NCBI GenBank assembly: GCA_002030015.1
Contig: LQBH01000068.1
Span: 54,425 to 118,424 of the forward strand
Length of the DNA stretch: 64,000 bases
From: a delta proteobacterium MLS_D
GTDB taxonomy: Bacteria > Desulfobacterota > Syntrophia > Syntrophales > UBA2210
Direction: 5' to 3'
How positions within the stretch are numbered: the stretch's first letter is position 1; the number at the start of each line of letters is the position of its first letter. Below the pieces are notes generated by a model. It ran no database searches and was not told the origin of the DNA. It saw only the letters and a list, made by a program, of their open reading frames with translations. The translations under genes were made by a program, and so were the position numbers. This document shows positions 1-8,806 of the stretch, one piece after another.

Positions 1-126
1 TTTGCGATCGCGGCAGGTTGCGACGGGAGGAAATACGGGGCGTGCGGCCACGGAAAGAACATCGGGAGAATCATTGCAGCGAAAGGCAGGCGGCTTCGCG
101 GCGCGGCCGGTGAGAGGGAAAACTGA
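1..126 (+). CDS. Possible 3' end of an upstream gene, unidentified
   Basis: The first reading frame is open from base 1 to a TGA at 124-126 (about 41 codons, containing DGRKYGACGHGKNIG). Frames 2 and 3 are also open for most of this stretch, so the assignment to frame 1 is weak. I do not recognise the product. The only support is position: it ends shortly before the cytochrome c assembly gene. Confidence 0.2.
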   Translation, partial: FAIAAGCDGRKYGACGHGKNIGRIIAAKGRRLRGAAGEREN

Positions 127-252
127 AAATAATTAATAACGTAACGTTTCAGATGAACGCCTCTTGTTACCGCAGCGGGCGATCAAAGCACTGTTAGCGA
201 CACATTCCTTGTCAGTATAGCGACATTTATTTATTTTATTTCCTTTTTCCTG

Positions 253-1011
253 ATGCTTCTGTGCGTCGCCTTCAAAAAGGAATCTCTTGAAAAAGGCACC
301 CTGTCGCTCGCGGTGATTGGATTGGCGGTCCACACGGTTTCGATTGCCTGGCGCTGGATTCTTTCATACCGGATGGGCGTGGGACACGCGCCACTGGCGA
401 ACTTCTATGAGTCGCTGGTGTTTTTTTCATGGTCGATCATGTTTGTTTACCTGATAGCGAGAAGGCGTTATGCAAACGTTTTCATCGGCATCATTTCGGT
501 TTTCTTCGCGTTTATCATACTGGCGTACGCGTCGCTCTCGGGCGGCGTTGACGCGGCCATCAAGCCGCTCATCCCCGCCCTCAAGAGCAACTGGCTGATC
601 AGTCACGTCGTCAGTTCCTTCCTCGCTTACGCATGTTTTACCCTGGCTTTCGGATCGAGTATTCTTTATCTCGTGAAAATCAGGTTCCGGCCGGTGATCC
701 TTCCGGATGCGGCGATGCTGGATGATATAACCTACAGGATGATATCGGTAGGTTTCATAATGCTGACGCTGGGAATCATCACCGGGGCGGTATGGGCCGA
801 CACGGCCTGGGGAAGGTACTGGGGATGGGACCCGAAAGAAACATGGTCCTTTATCACGTGGCTCATCTACGGCGCGTTTCTGCATGTTCACCTGGCAAGA
901 GGGTGGCGGGGAACAAAATTGTCCCTCATCTCGATCATCGGATTCACCGCCGTGCTGTTCACCTATCTCGGCGTCAACTACCTGCTTGCCGGCCTGCACA
1001 GCTATCTGTGA
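253..1011 (+). CDS. ccsA: Cytochrome c biogenesis protein, CcsA/ResC (CcmC-like) family
   Basis: Polytopic membrane protein of System II cytochrome c maturation, which handles haem and delivers it to apocytochromes with a ResB/Ccs1 partner. The family's tryptophan-rich haem-handling motif is clear (WADTAWGRYWGWDPKETW, about residues 177-194). Conserved His residues flank it (SHVV about 114, HVHLARGW about 209), and 6-7 hydrophobic segments are visible. The start is unresolved. ATG 253 falls inside the first membrane helix, and the same frame continues upstream to a stop at 154-156 with hydrophobic residues (FLVSIATFIYFISFF) but no ATG, GTG or TTG. No resB partner is in the window. Family assignment is secure; exact N-terminus is not. 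Confidence 0.88.
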   Translation: MLLCVAFKKESLEKGTLSLAVIGLAVHTVSIAWRWILSYRMGVGHAPLANFYESLVFFSWSIMFVYLIARRRYANVFIGIISVFFAFIILAYASLSGGVDAAIKPLIPALKSNWLISHVVSSFLAYACFTLAFGSSILYLVKIRFRPVILPDAAMLDDITYRMISVGFIMLTLGIITGAVWADTAWGRYWGWDPKETWSFITWLIYGAFLHVHLARGWRGTKLSLISIIGFTAVLFTYLGVNYLLAGLHSYL

Positions 1012-1308
1012 CACTATATAAAGAAATCGATGCCGGGATCCGCTGATTATGCCGGCTGTTTTACAGACGGTATTTAAAAATGGTTTCACTAAGCCGTATC
1101 CGTTGTTTGTGCGTGCTTTTCCTTCATGCTTGTGGCCAAGCAAATGGTCGGCCAGCCGTTTACTATAGACTTCGTTAAGGATAATGATTAAAATATTTGT
1201 AATACGAAGTTAATTTCATGGTTCGCACGGCTTCTGGTCTGTTGGTCATCCGGCCGGTAGAAGAGGAAAATATCGAACGGACCGCGGCAATCCGCGAAGG
1301 AGGTTGCA
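1012..1308. other. Non-coding gap between ccsA and the DUF748 gene
   Basis: No credible gene. There is an AT-rich patch around 1170-1215 that could hold a promoter for the DUF748 gene, but no convincing paired -35/-10 elements. A strong ribosome binding site (GAAGGAGGTTGCA) directly precedes ATG 1309. Confidence 0.4.
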
Positions 1309-4300
1309 ATGCGGGGAAAACTGAAAGACGCTGTTTTGTGGATCGCCGGCAGCAGAAAAACGGTTGCGGCGATCGTTGTGCTCGCACTGTACACTCTGGG
1401 CGGGTTTTTCGTCGTACCCCTGTCGATCGAACATTTCGTTCCGCCGGCGCTGGAAGAACGGCTCGACAGCGACGTCACGCTGGGGAATGTGCGGATCAAT
1501 CCCTTCTCGCTGACGTTCGAGGTTACTGATTTCGGTATCGCGGAACCGGATGGCGCCCCGATGGTCGGATTCGAGAGGCTTTTCGTCAATTTTCAGCTGA
1601 GCAGCCTTTTCCGCTGGGCGCTCACGTTCAAAGAAGCCATCCTGGAAGCTCCCTCGATCAATATAGTCGTTGAAGAGGACGGAAGTCTCAACCTTGCGCG
1701 GCTGGCGGGCGAAAGCGGGGACGATGGTACCGTACCGGCGGAGGACGAGGAACAATCCCCTGAAGAATCCCGGCCTTTACGGATGCTCATACACAATATC
1801 GCCGTTACCGGGGGAAAAATCGAGGTGACGGACAACCGCCAGGACGAGCCTGCAGCAACGTCGCTTCATCCCCTGGATATTCAATTGTCGGGCATTTCCA
1901 CCCTGCCCGAGCGTGAGGGCGATTATTTCTTGACGGCGAGGTGCCTGGACGGTGCACTTATTGAATGGGTGGGTCGTCTTTCGCTCCATCCTGTCCGCTC
2001 GACGGGAACCCTGGCTTTAAAGGGGTTGCACCTGGCGACGCCCTGGGAATTCTTCAAGCCTCGGCTGAACATAGTATCCCCGGAGGGTGAGCTTGGCTTG
2101 ACCACGGGGTATGCCGTCGATCTGAGTCTGGAGCGGCCGACCGCGGAGCTCTTCGGTTCGCGGCTCGAGGTAACGGGTCTCAATCTGCGGCTGGACGACG
2201 GGGATGAGTCTTTTCTGGACCTGCCCGGAGTAGTGCTTGAAGCGGGCACAAGCGATCTGGTCGAGCGCGTTATAAGTGGTGTCCGCTTTGCCGTTAACGG
2301 TGGACAGGTCGACCTGGCGATAAACGACGAAGGTGTGTTGAACATCAGCCGTATCGTTGCAGCGACCGGTGGCCCGGCCCATGAATCGGAACCAGCGAAC
2401 CCGGAACCCGCCGCAAGCGGGCAGGTGGATAAAAATACTCCGCCGTTGACTGCGGACATTTCGGAAGTCATCCTGAACGGTACGGCGCTTCGGTTCACCG
2501 ACCGAAGCAGAGCTTCCGACCTTTCTTTTTCCAGCGAAGGTATCGGCCTTTTATTCAGCGCAAACGTCGAATCCGGTCCCGCGGGACTCCAGGTGCGGGC
2601 GGACGACCTCGGCCTTAATGTCCGTGAAATTGCTCTGGGATTCGAGGAGGCGGAAAAGCCCGCCGTTAAGATCGGTTCGCTTATGCTGGCCGGCGGAGCT
2701 TTCAACCTGGCGGATCGGAGTATTTCTCTATCGAGACTGGAGCTGGCGAACGGTGGAATAGATGTAATCCGCGACAAGAAAGGCACAATAAATCTACTCG
2801 GTCTGCTGGAGGCAGGCGCGAAAGGTAAAAACGATGCGGACGCCGCGGCACCCCCAACCGACGAGAAACCATGGTTGTATTTCGTAGAAAAAATTGTCCT
2901 GTCGGAATTCAAAACGGCCTTTACTGACGAGACGGTACGTGCCGGAAGGCCCGTTGTTGAGTTGGAATCTATTTCGGCGGAGGTCTCCCGGTTCGACGGG
3001 ACAGCGAACAGTCCCTTTGAAGCCGGTCTGAAGATCATACAGGGCGGCGAGATCGATGTGTCGGGGAGTATCGATCCCGCCGGGGGGGCTGTGCAGGCAA
3101 AAGTGAAAGTGCGTAACCTGGCGCTGGCCATAGCGCAACCCTATCTCGCCGCCGCAGCCGACCTGACTCTGGATTCCGGTAAGTTTTCAACAGACGGCGA
3201 TTTCACGCGTTCGGCGGGAGGAACAATGTCGTACCGGGGTCCGCTTCACGTAACCGGCCTGCGGGTAGTCGAGAATAGCACCAGGGAGACCCTGGTGGGG
3301 TGGAAAAATATGAATACGGACGACTTTCATCTCCGGCTCGAACCGAACGGCCTCGACGTAAAAGCCATCAGGCTGACCGGCCTCGAAGGTAAATTAATAA
3401 TTTCCGAGAAGGGGAAAGTTAATGTGGTTGAGGCCTTCAGACAAAATCAGGATAAAGATGAAGAAGAGGAGAAGGCCGCTGCCGGGGGAAAAGCGTCCGC
3501 GTCGAAACAGGCGGGCGCCGCGTTCCCGATTGCGATAGACACGGTGGAACTTAAGGAGAGTATGCTGCACTTCGCCGATTTCAGCCTGATGCCTCGGTTC
3601 GCCACCAATATTCACAGCCTGAATGGAACGATCAGAAACGTGGCGTCGTCGCCCGGTGCACGGACGAGCATAGACCTCGAAGGGCGCGTGAATAAATACG
3701 GGAGCAACAGCATAACGGGCGGAATCAACAGTTTCGATCCGAAAGAATTCACGGATATCGTCATGGTGTTCAAAAACCTCAACATGAGTAATTTTACTCC
3801 GTATTCGGGGAAATTCGCCGGACGGGAGATAGACGACGGCAGGCTGAACCTCGAACTGGAATACAAGATCAAAAACAGCAATCTGCAGAGCAATAACAAA
3901 ATCGTCATCGAATCTCTGAAGCTCGGCGACCGCGTGGAAAGCCCCGAAGCGGTCAGTCTTCCCCTGGATCTCGCCGTTGCCCTGCTCAAGGACAAAAACG
4001 GCGTGATCGATATCGGCCTGCCGATCACGGGCACTCTCGACGATCCGGAGTTCCGGTACGGCGCGCTGGTCTGGAAGGCCCTGCGCACGCTGCTCGGCAA
4101 GATTGTTTCATCCCCATTCAGGGCGCTCGGGGCGCTGTTCGGAGGCGGCGATGAAACCCTCGACAAAGTTGACTTTGAACCGGGGTCAGGGAACGTGCCG
4201 CCGCCGGAGGAGGAGAAGCTCGCGAAACTGGTGGAGGCGCTGCTTCAGCGGCCGCAGCTGAAACTTATCATCACCGGCAGGTATAATGAGGAGATAGACG

Positions 4301-4818
4301 GTCGTGTCCTCCGTGAACTCCGGATCAGGCGGGCACTGGCGGGCGAGGATGAAGAAAAGGGAAAAGAGACGGTGGATTCAGGCCCGCTCGAATTCAGCGA
4401 TTCAGCAACAGCGAAAAAAGTGCAGAAGCTGTTCATCGAACGGCAGGGCGAGGAGGCTTTCAAAGCCCTGCTGGAGGAGATGAAGCCGCCCGCAACTGAA
4501 GAAGAAGGCGAGGAAGAATTGGAACACGACGAAGAGAAAGAGCGCGCCGTGATTACGGAGCGGCTCTTCAAAGAACTCGTAAAAAAAGCGGAAATCGAGC
4601 CCGGAGCGCTGGAACGGCTGGCGGACGAGAGGGCGCGTTCTGTCGAGGCGCTGATGACGGGTCCCGAAAGTCTGCCGGCGGAACGGGTCGAGGTGAGGCC
4701 GCCGAAAGGGGCCGAGGAACCGGAGGAATCTCCGTCCTGCGATTTCGGCCTGGAACCGCTTGAGCAGGTTGACACGGGGCCGGACGATGAACGTGAACCC
4801 GTAAAGCAGGGTTCCTGA
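1309..4818 (+). CDS. Large AsmA-like DUF748 envelope protein
   Basis: A 1169-residue protein with one N-terminal membrane helix (about residues 18-38, TVAAIVVLALYTLGGFFVV) followed by a long periplasmic region. The N-terminal block (FVPPALEERL..V.LGNVRINPFSLTFEVTDF) is characteristic of DUF748, a branch of the AsmA/TamB-like superfamily of beta-rich proteins thought to bridge inner and outer membrane and move lipids. Repeated beta-strand-like blocks with the pattern 'nGG.idl.dr' occur through residues 50-900. A DUF748-type C-terminal segment (LIITGRYNEEIDGRVLRELRIRRAL, about 985-1010) leads into a very acidic Glu-rich tail. The start has an excellent ribosome binding site 5-6 bases upstream. 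It stands alone between a gap and a strong terminator. A lipid-transport role is by family analogy only. Confidence 0.82.
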   Translation: MRGKLKDAVLWIAGSRKTVAAIVVLALYTLGGFFVVPLSIEHFVPPALEERLDSDVTLGNVRINPFSLTFEVTDFGIAEPDGAPMVGFERLFVNFQLSSLFRWALTFKEAILEAPSINIVVEEDGSLNLARLAGESGDDGTVPAEDEEQSPEESRPLRMLIHNIAVTGGKIEVTDNRQDEPAATSLHPLDIQLSGISTLPEREGDYFLTARCLDGALIEWVGRLSLHPVRSTGTLALKGLHLATPWEFFKPRLNIVSPEGELGLTTGYAVDLSLERPTAELFGSRLEVTGLNLRLDDGDESFLDLPGVVLEAGTSDLVERVISGVRFAVNGGQVDLAINDEGVLNISRIVAATGGPAHESEPANPEPAASGQVDKNTPPLTADISEVILNGTALRFTDRSRASDLSFSSEGIGLLFSANVESGPAGLQVRADDLGLNVREIALGFEEAEKPAVKIGSLMLAGGAFNLADRSISLSRLELANGGIDVIRDKKGTINLLGLLEAGAKGKNDADAAAPPTDEKPWLYFVEKIVLSEFKTAFTDETVRAGRPVVELESISAEVSRFDGTANSPFEAGLKIIQGGEIDVSGSIDPAGGAVQAKVKVRNLALAIAQPYLAAAADLTLDSGKFSTDGDFTRSAGGTMSYRGPLHVTGLRVVENSTRETLVGWKNMNTDDFHLRLEPNGLDVKAIRLTGLEGKLIISEKGKVNVVEAFRQNQDKDEEEEKAAAGGKASASKQAGAAFPIAIDTVELKESMLHFADFSLMPRFATNIHSLNGTIRNVASSPGARTSIDLEGRVNKYGSNSITGGINSFDPKEFTDIVMVFKNLNMSNFTPYSGKFAGREIDDGRLNLELEYKIKNSNLQSNNKIVIESLKLGDRVESPEAVSLPLDLAVALLKDKNGVIDIGLPITGTLDDPEFRYGALVWKALRTLLGKIVSSPFRALGALFGGGDETLDKVDFEPGSGNVPPPEEEKLAKLVEALLQRPQLKLIITGRYNEEIDGRVLRELRIRRALAGEDEEKGKETVDSGPLEFSDSATAKKVQKLFIERQGEEAFKALLEEMKPPATEEEGEEELEHDEEKERAVITERLFKELVKKAEIEPGALERLADERARSVEALMTGPESLPAERVEVRPPKGAEEPEESPSCDFGLEPLEQVDTGPDDEREPVKQGS

Positions 4819-4850
4819 AAGGCAGCCTGACGGATTGATTCCGGCATTTT

Positions 4851-4900
4851 CTTTACCAGAGAGGGCCCGCCCGGTTATGGGCGGGCCCTCTCTGGTAAAG
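4851..4900 (+). terminator. Perfect 22-bp hairpin after the DUF748 gene
   Basis: Arms 4851-4872 and 4879-4900 are exact reverse complements around a 6-base loop (GGTTAT). The stem is GC-rich in its inner half. There is no T-tract on the + side, so it may be a factor-assisted or non-canonical terminator, or a transcript-stabilising structure. It separates the DUF748 gene from the TetR gene. Confidence 0.6.
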
Positions 4901-5068
4901 CATCTATGTTGACCGCCCGGTTAATGTGATATGGCTACGATGCCCAATGCATGCAGGCAGAGGAAACACCGGCAGGTACTACTAATTCATAATATATTGA
5001 TATTATGTTTAAATATATTATTTTGGAAATTATTGCTTTTTTGGCTTGCATGAATGATAGAAAATGTA

Positions 5069-5088
5069 TTAACTGGTCAAGTGGTTAA
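5069..5088 (+). promoter_or_regulatory. Possible TetR autoregulatory operator
   Basis: In the AT-rich region before the TetR gene, TTAAC and GTTAA form outer arms of a 20-bp imperfect palindrome (inner bases TGGTCAAGTG do not pair well). It lies 25-45 bases before the TetR start, where an autorepressor would be expected to bind. Evidence is only position and partial symmetry. Confidence 0.25.
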
Positions 5089-5112
5089 AAGTTGCCCGTC
5101 AGGAGTCTATCC

Positions 5113-5703
5113 ATGGAGGCTCGAGAAAAAATATTCCAGGCGGCGGACCGACTCTTCAGCGTTAACGGGTTCGACGCCACGACCACCAGGGAAATAGCCG
5201 AAGCCTCCAACACGAACAAGGCACTGATTCACTACCACTTCACGTCTAAAAGAGGCCTTTATCAGGCCATTCTCGACAGGTACTTCGACAACCTTTCCGA
5301 AACATTGCAGGGGGTGCTCGTGAAAAACGGAGCGACCGGCGACAGGCTCGCGGCCGTCATCGAGGCCTATGTCAACTTTCTCGCGAATAACAGGAGCTAC
5401 GCGCTCATTGTTCAGCGCGAGATAACGGGAGGCGCCGGCAGGGAAAGAATCATCGAGCACATGATCCATAATTTCCAGATGATCATAACGGCGCTGCGCG
5501 ACGCCTACCCGGAATCGGACTACCGGAATATCGACGCCGAGCAACTGCTTATCAGTTTCTACGGCATGATCATAACCTATTTTACCTACAGCGATGTTAT
5601 AGAACGCCTGCTGAAATCCGATCCCCTGTCCCGCGCAAACCTGGCGAAGCGAAAAGAGCATGTGCTGATGATGGCTGATGCCGTCCTGAAGGCGGCGGGG
5701 TGA
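5113..5703 (+). CDS. TetR/AcrR family transcriptional regulator
   Basis: A 196-residue one-component regulator. The N-terminal helix-turn-helix (about residues 3-48: EKIFQAADRLFSVNGFDATTTREIAEASNTNKALIHYHFTSKRGLY) is a textbook TetR DNA-binding domain. The C-terminal part is all-helical and should hold the ligand pocket. A TTG at 5092 would extend the frame by 7 residues, but ATG 5113 has AGGAG seven bases upstream (5101-5105) and is preferred. It lies 34 bases before a CoA-transferase gene in the same direction, so it probably controls the CoA-transferase/thiolase/carboxylase locus in response to an acyl-CoA or related ligand (inference). Confidence 0.88.
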   Translation: MEAREKIFQAADRLFSVNGFDATTTREIAEASNTNKALIHYHFTSKRGLYQAILDRYFDNLSETLQGVLVKNGATGDRLAAVIEAYVNFLANNRSYALIVQREITGGAGRERIIEHMIHNFQMIITALRDAYPESDYRNIDAEQLLISFYGMIITYFTYSDVIERLLKSDPLSRANLAKRKEHVLMMADAVLKAAG

Positions 5704-5737
5704 AGGGGTTCACTGTAATCACAGGAGGGGGATTGCA

Positions 5738-6958
5738 ATGAAATTGGATTATCCACTGGAAGGTGTCAAAGTGCTCGCCCTGGAACAGTACATCGCGGGA
5801 CCGGACTGTACCATGTGGCTGGCGGACAACGGCGCCGAGGTAATCAAGATCGAACGGCCGAAAGTGGGCGAGCCGCGAAGAAACTACCTGCCTATCGTGG
5901 AGGACGAAGCGGGGAACAAGGCCTACGGCGGTTTCAAGATCTATAACAGGAACAAAAAGAGTGTAACGCTGGATCTGCAGAAAGAAGAGGGCAGGGAGAT
6001 ATATCGTGAACTGATAGGGCGCGCCGATGTGGTGGTCGAGAACCTGGGTCCCGGGACCATCAAGAAACTCGGGTTGGAATACGAAACCCTGGAGAAGATA
6101 AATCCCCGCCTGATTTATGCAGCCATAAGCGGATTCGGCAGGCTCGAAGAATACCGGGGCGTCTATTCGGACCGGCCGGCTTTTGATCCCGTGATTCAGG
6201 CGATGGCGGGCATTCTCGATCATATCGGTGAAGAAGACGGCCCGCCCCTGTGGGGGCTCCCGGGCATGGCGGACCTCTTTACCAGCGTCGTCACCGGGTA
6301 CGCGATACTGCTGGCCCTGTTTATGCGGGAAAAGACGGGGCGGGGTCAATTTATCGACTCGAGCATGTACGACAGCCTGGTGTCGCTGAACGCGATGGGG
6401 ATCATGATTTATTCATTCGCCGGGCTGGTGGTGCGCAGGGGAACGGCGGGAAAATTCCAGTATCCCATGGGAACCTTCCAGGTCGGTGACGGCAGCTACG
6501 TGGCCCTTCTTGTGGCCAACGAATTTATATGGGAACGGTTCTGTCGGGCTATCGGGCGCGAGGATCTTATAAAAGACCCGAGGACGGAGAACGGGCTCCT
6601 GCGGGTACAGAACAGGGACTTTCTCGATCCCGTCGTGCATGAATGGATGCAGGCGCGGACAAACGACCAGGTGGTGCACGAGCTGATAAAGGAAGGCGTT
6701 CCCGTCGGTCCCGTCCAGAGCACGGAAGACCTGGTGAACTGCCCCCACCTCAAGGCGAGAAAAATGCTTCTGGAAATCGACGATCCCATAGCGGGAAAAC
6801 GAATCTTCGCGAAAACGCCCTTCAGAATGACCGGGGTCAAGGAACCGCCGGCAAAAACGGCGCCCGATCTTGGTGAGCATACCGACGCCATCCTGCGGGA
6901 CTGGCTGAAATACGACGAGAGTAAAATATCCGGGTTACGGCGGAACGGGATTGTTTAG
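5738..6958 (+). CDS. Family III (CaiB/BaiF-type) CoA-transferase
   Basis: A 406-residue enzyme expected to move CoA between an acyl-CoA donor and a carboxylic acid through acyl-Asp anhydride chemistry. The N-terminal block (LEGVKVLALEQYIAGP...LADNGAEVIKIERP), the middle ENLGPGTIKKLGL segment and REKTGRGQFIDSSMYDSL are family hallmarks. The catalytic aspartate is probably D179 in the MADLFTSVVTG segment. Length is typical. A strong AGGAGGGGG ribosome binding site precedes ATG 5738. The substrate cannot be read from sequence; the thiolase and biotin-dependent carboxylase genes downstream suggest activation of an acid that is later carboxylated or thiolysed. A hairpin and a 600-base gap follow, so it may be transcribed separately from the thiolase. 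Confidence 0.9.
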   Translation: MKLDYPLEGVKVLALEQYIAGPDCTMWLADNGAEVIKIERPKVGEPRRNYLPIVEDEAGNKAYGGFKIYNRNKKSVTLDLQKEEGREIYRELIGRADVVVENLGPGTIKKLGLEYETLEKINPRLIYAAISGFGRLEEYRGVYSDRPAFDPVIQAMAGILDHIGEEDGPPLWGLPGMADLFTSVVTGYAILLALFMREKTGRGQFIDSSMYDSLVSLNAMGIMIYSFAGLVVRRGTAGKFQYPMGTFQVGDGSYVALLVANEFIWERFCRAIGREDLIKDPRTENGLLRVQNRDFLDPVVHEWMQARTNDQVVHELIKEGVPVGPVQSTEDLVNCPHLKARKMLLEIDDPIAGKRIFAKTPFRMTGVKEPPAKTAPDLGEHTDAILRDWLKYDESKISGLRRNGIV

Positions 6959-6970
6959 ATCGAAGCAGCA

Positions 6971-6998
6971 ACTCTCACTCCATCCATAGGGTGAGAGT
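6971..6998 (+). terminator. Weak hairpin after the CoA-transferase gene
   Basis: ACTCTCAC (6971-6978) pairs with GTGAGAGT (6991-6998) across a 12-base loop, 13 bases after the CoA-transferase stop codon. No T-tract follows. A modest candidate for a transcript end. Confidence 0.35.
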
Positions 6999-7159
6999 GA
7001 CTGGCCAGGCTGGTCCCGCATGGGTATGACCTCCAAGGTCGTGGATTAGTTCCAGGGAGCGATATGGCGCCGTTATCATCATTGCAGGACCACATATCAA
7101 CGACGGGGCATGCTTGACGTATAGCCCGCTATGCGTTGTATCCGGACTATCAGGAAAGA

Positions 7160-7187
7160 CTGGATTCCGGCTTTCGCCGGAATGACG
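7160..7187 (+). repeat. Dispersed palindromic repeat, copy 1
   Basis: CTGGATTCCGGC-TTTC-GCCGGAATGACG: ATTCCGGC (7164-7171) and GCCGGAAT (7176-7183) are perfect inverted arms around TTTC. Related copies lie near 24769-24860, 26661-26688 and 57600-57630. This kind of element, translating as IPAFAGMT, is widespread in intergenic DNA of anaerobic proteobacteria. Confidence 0.75.
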
Positions 7188-7566
7188 AAAAAGGGTGTTT
7201 GTCGACTATACGAAGTCATCAGTATTGCGTCCGGAATGTGTCCCCGGGGGGGAATGAGGCCCGCATTCTGCGTGTGGGGATATTCAGCTTTTAAGGGAAT
7301 CACGTTTCTGCCGCTCCCCTGCGGGGCGGAAGACAGAATAAAATATTCTTTAACCATTTCCAACAGGTTCGACTCGGCTTGCGTTACGAAGTTTACGGCT
7401 GGAAACGACGCGATCGAAGAAGAAACTGCGTCTGAGAAGATAATCCATATTCAGGTTTGTCGAACGGGCTTACCGGCGGCAGAGGTGACAGTGCGATACG
7501 TGTCTCCGCCGGCGGAAGGTTCGTCGTTCGATGTGCATCATGAACAGTAGAACAAGGAGGGAACCG

Positions 7567-8760
7567 ATGCGTGAAATGGTAGTCGTCGGCGCCGTCAGGA
7601 CGCCCTTTGGAAAGTTCGGGGGCCTGCTCAGGGATTTTTCAGCCGTTGACCTGGGCACACGGGCGGTTAAAAGCGTAATGGAGAAGATCGATCTCGATCC
7701 CCGGGAGGTGGATGAACTGTTCATGGGCGTCGCCGTGCTGTCAGGAACCGCCTCGGTACCGGCCCGCCAGATACTCTTCACCGCCGGGTTGCCCCCGGAA
7801 ACGCCTTCGCTCACTATAGATCGCGCCTGTTGCTCGTCCATGACCGCGGCTGCGCTTGCCATGAGAAACATCGCGGCCGGTGATATCGACTGCGCCATCG
7901 CGGCGGGCATGGAGGCCATGAGTCAGACCCCTCTCGTGGCCAGGAACGTGCGCTGGGGTGTACGTCTCGGCGGGGTTTTGCTTGAGGAACCGCTGTTCAT
8001 GCGCAATCCCATCGCCGACATACCGATAGCGGTTGGAGTCGGCGACGTGTCGATCGAGTACGGTTTCGGAAGGGAAGCCCAGGATGAATGGGCGCTTCAG
8101 AGTCACCAGAGGTACTTTCGGGCGTTTGAAACAGGCAAGTTCGCCGACGAGATTCAGCCCGTCGAAATTCCCGCAAAAAAAGGTCCCGCCATAGTCATGG
8201 ACCGTGATGAATCTCCCCGCGCCGATACCTCCCTGGAGAAATTAAGTTTACTCACTCCCGTTTACGGCGGGAAAACGGTGACAGCGGGGAATGCTCCCGG
8301 TCTGAACGACGGGGCCTCGGCACTCGCGCTCATGTCGCGCGAAAAACAGGAGGCGATGGGTCTGGAGGCGCTGGCAACGGTTGTGTCTCACGCGAACATG
8401 GCGGGCGACCCCCTTTCCTCACCGTACATGCCGGCACTTTCCATGGTGAAGGCGCTGGACAAGGCCGGCGTTGCCCTGAAAGAACTGAAAAGAATAGAAA
8501 TAAACGAAGCTTTCGCCGCGACACCGCTGGTCAGCATGAAGGTGTTGAGCGACGGCGACGACAGGTTCATGGAACATCTGCGTTCCATTACAAACATCAA
8601 CGGCGGCGCGGTGGCCATCGGACATCCGACGGGCGCCAGCGGCGCCCGGCTGATGATGACCCTTATCTATGAATTACGAAGGATCGGCGGGGGGTATGGC
8701 GCGGCGGCGATATGCGGCGGCTACGGCCAAAGCGACGCCGTCATAGTGAAAGTTGATTGA
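7567..8760 (+). CDS. Thiolase (acetyl-CoA C-acyltransferase)
   Basis: A 397-residue thiolase-fold enzyme for CoA-dependent cleavage or condensation of a 3-ketoacyl-CoA. The active-site set is visible: nucleophile Cys in IDRACCSSMTAA (C88 aligns with the catalytic position), the NEAFA motif in KRIEINEAFAATP, the catalytic His in GGAVAIGHPTGASGARL and the second Cys in CGGYGQSDAVIV. The nucleophile motif R-A-C-C-S-S departs from the usual V-C-G-S-G. The last motif is CGGYGQ rather than CxGGGxG, so this is a divergent thiolase. Start ATG 7567 is chosen because AAGGAGG lies six bases upstream; the frame also has an ATG at 7531 without such a site. The BCCP gene follows by 46 bases. Confidence 0.9.
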   Translation: MREMVVVGAVRTPFGKFGGLLRDFSAVDLGTRAVKSVMEKIDLDPREVDELFMGVAVLSGTASVPARQILFTAGLPPETPSLTIDRACCSSMTAAALAMRNIAAGDIDCAIAAGMEAMSQTPLVARNVRWGVRLGGVLLEEPLFMRNPIADIPIAVGVGDVSIEYGFGREAQDEWALQSHQRYFRAFETGKFADEIQPVEIPAKKGPAIVMDRDESPRADTSLEKLSLLTPVYGGKTVTAGNAPGLNDGASALALMSREKQEAMGLEALATVVSHANMAGDPLSSPYMPALSMVKALDKAGVALKELKRIEINEAFAATPLVSMKVLSDGDDRFMEHLRSITNINGGAVAIGHPTGASGARLMMTLIYELRRIGGGYGAAAICGGYGQSDAVIVKVD

Positions 8761-8806
8761 AAGGGTGCGTCCGGCAAGGACGGGGCCATTAAAAGGAGGG
8801 GACGCC

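Larger units (their letters stand above)
6959..7566. other. 608-base gap containing a dispersed palindromic repeat
   Basis: No recognisable gene. It holds the hairpin at 6971-6998 and a dispersed repeat at 7160-7187. An open frame at 7131-7550 begins by translating the repeat (DWIPAFAGMT) and resembles no family I know, so I do not call it. The thiolase ribosome binding site (AAGGAGG, 7554-7560) is at the right end. Confidence 0.5.

Noticed and set aside
1923..3131. A 402-residue minus-strand frame within the DUF748 gene
   Set aside because: Ser/Arg/Pro-rich composition typical of antisense GC-rich DNA; the + strand frame has a strong start and family features.
7131..7550. A 139-residue frame in the gap before the thiolase gene
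   Set aside because: It begins by translating the dispersed repeat (DWIPAFAGMT), has no ribosome binding site and no family resemblance.
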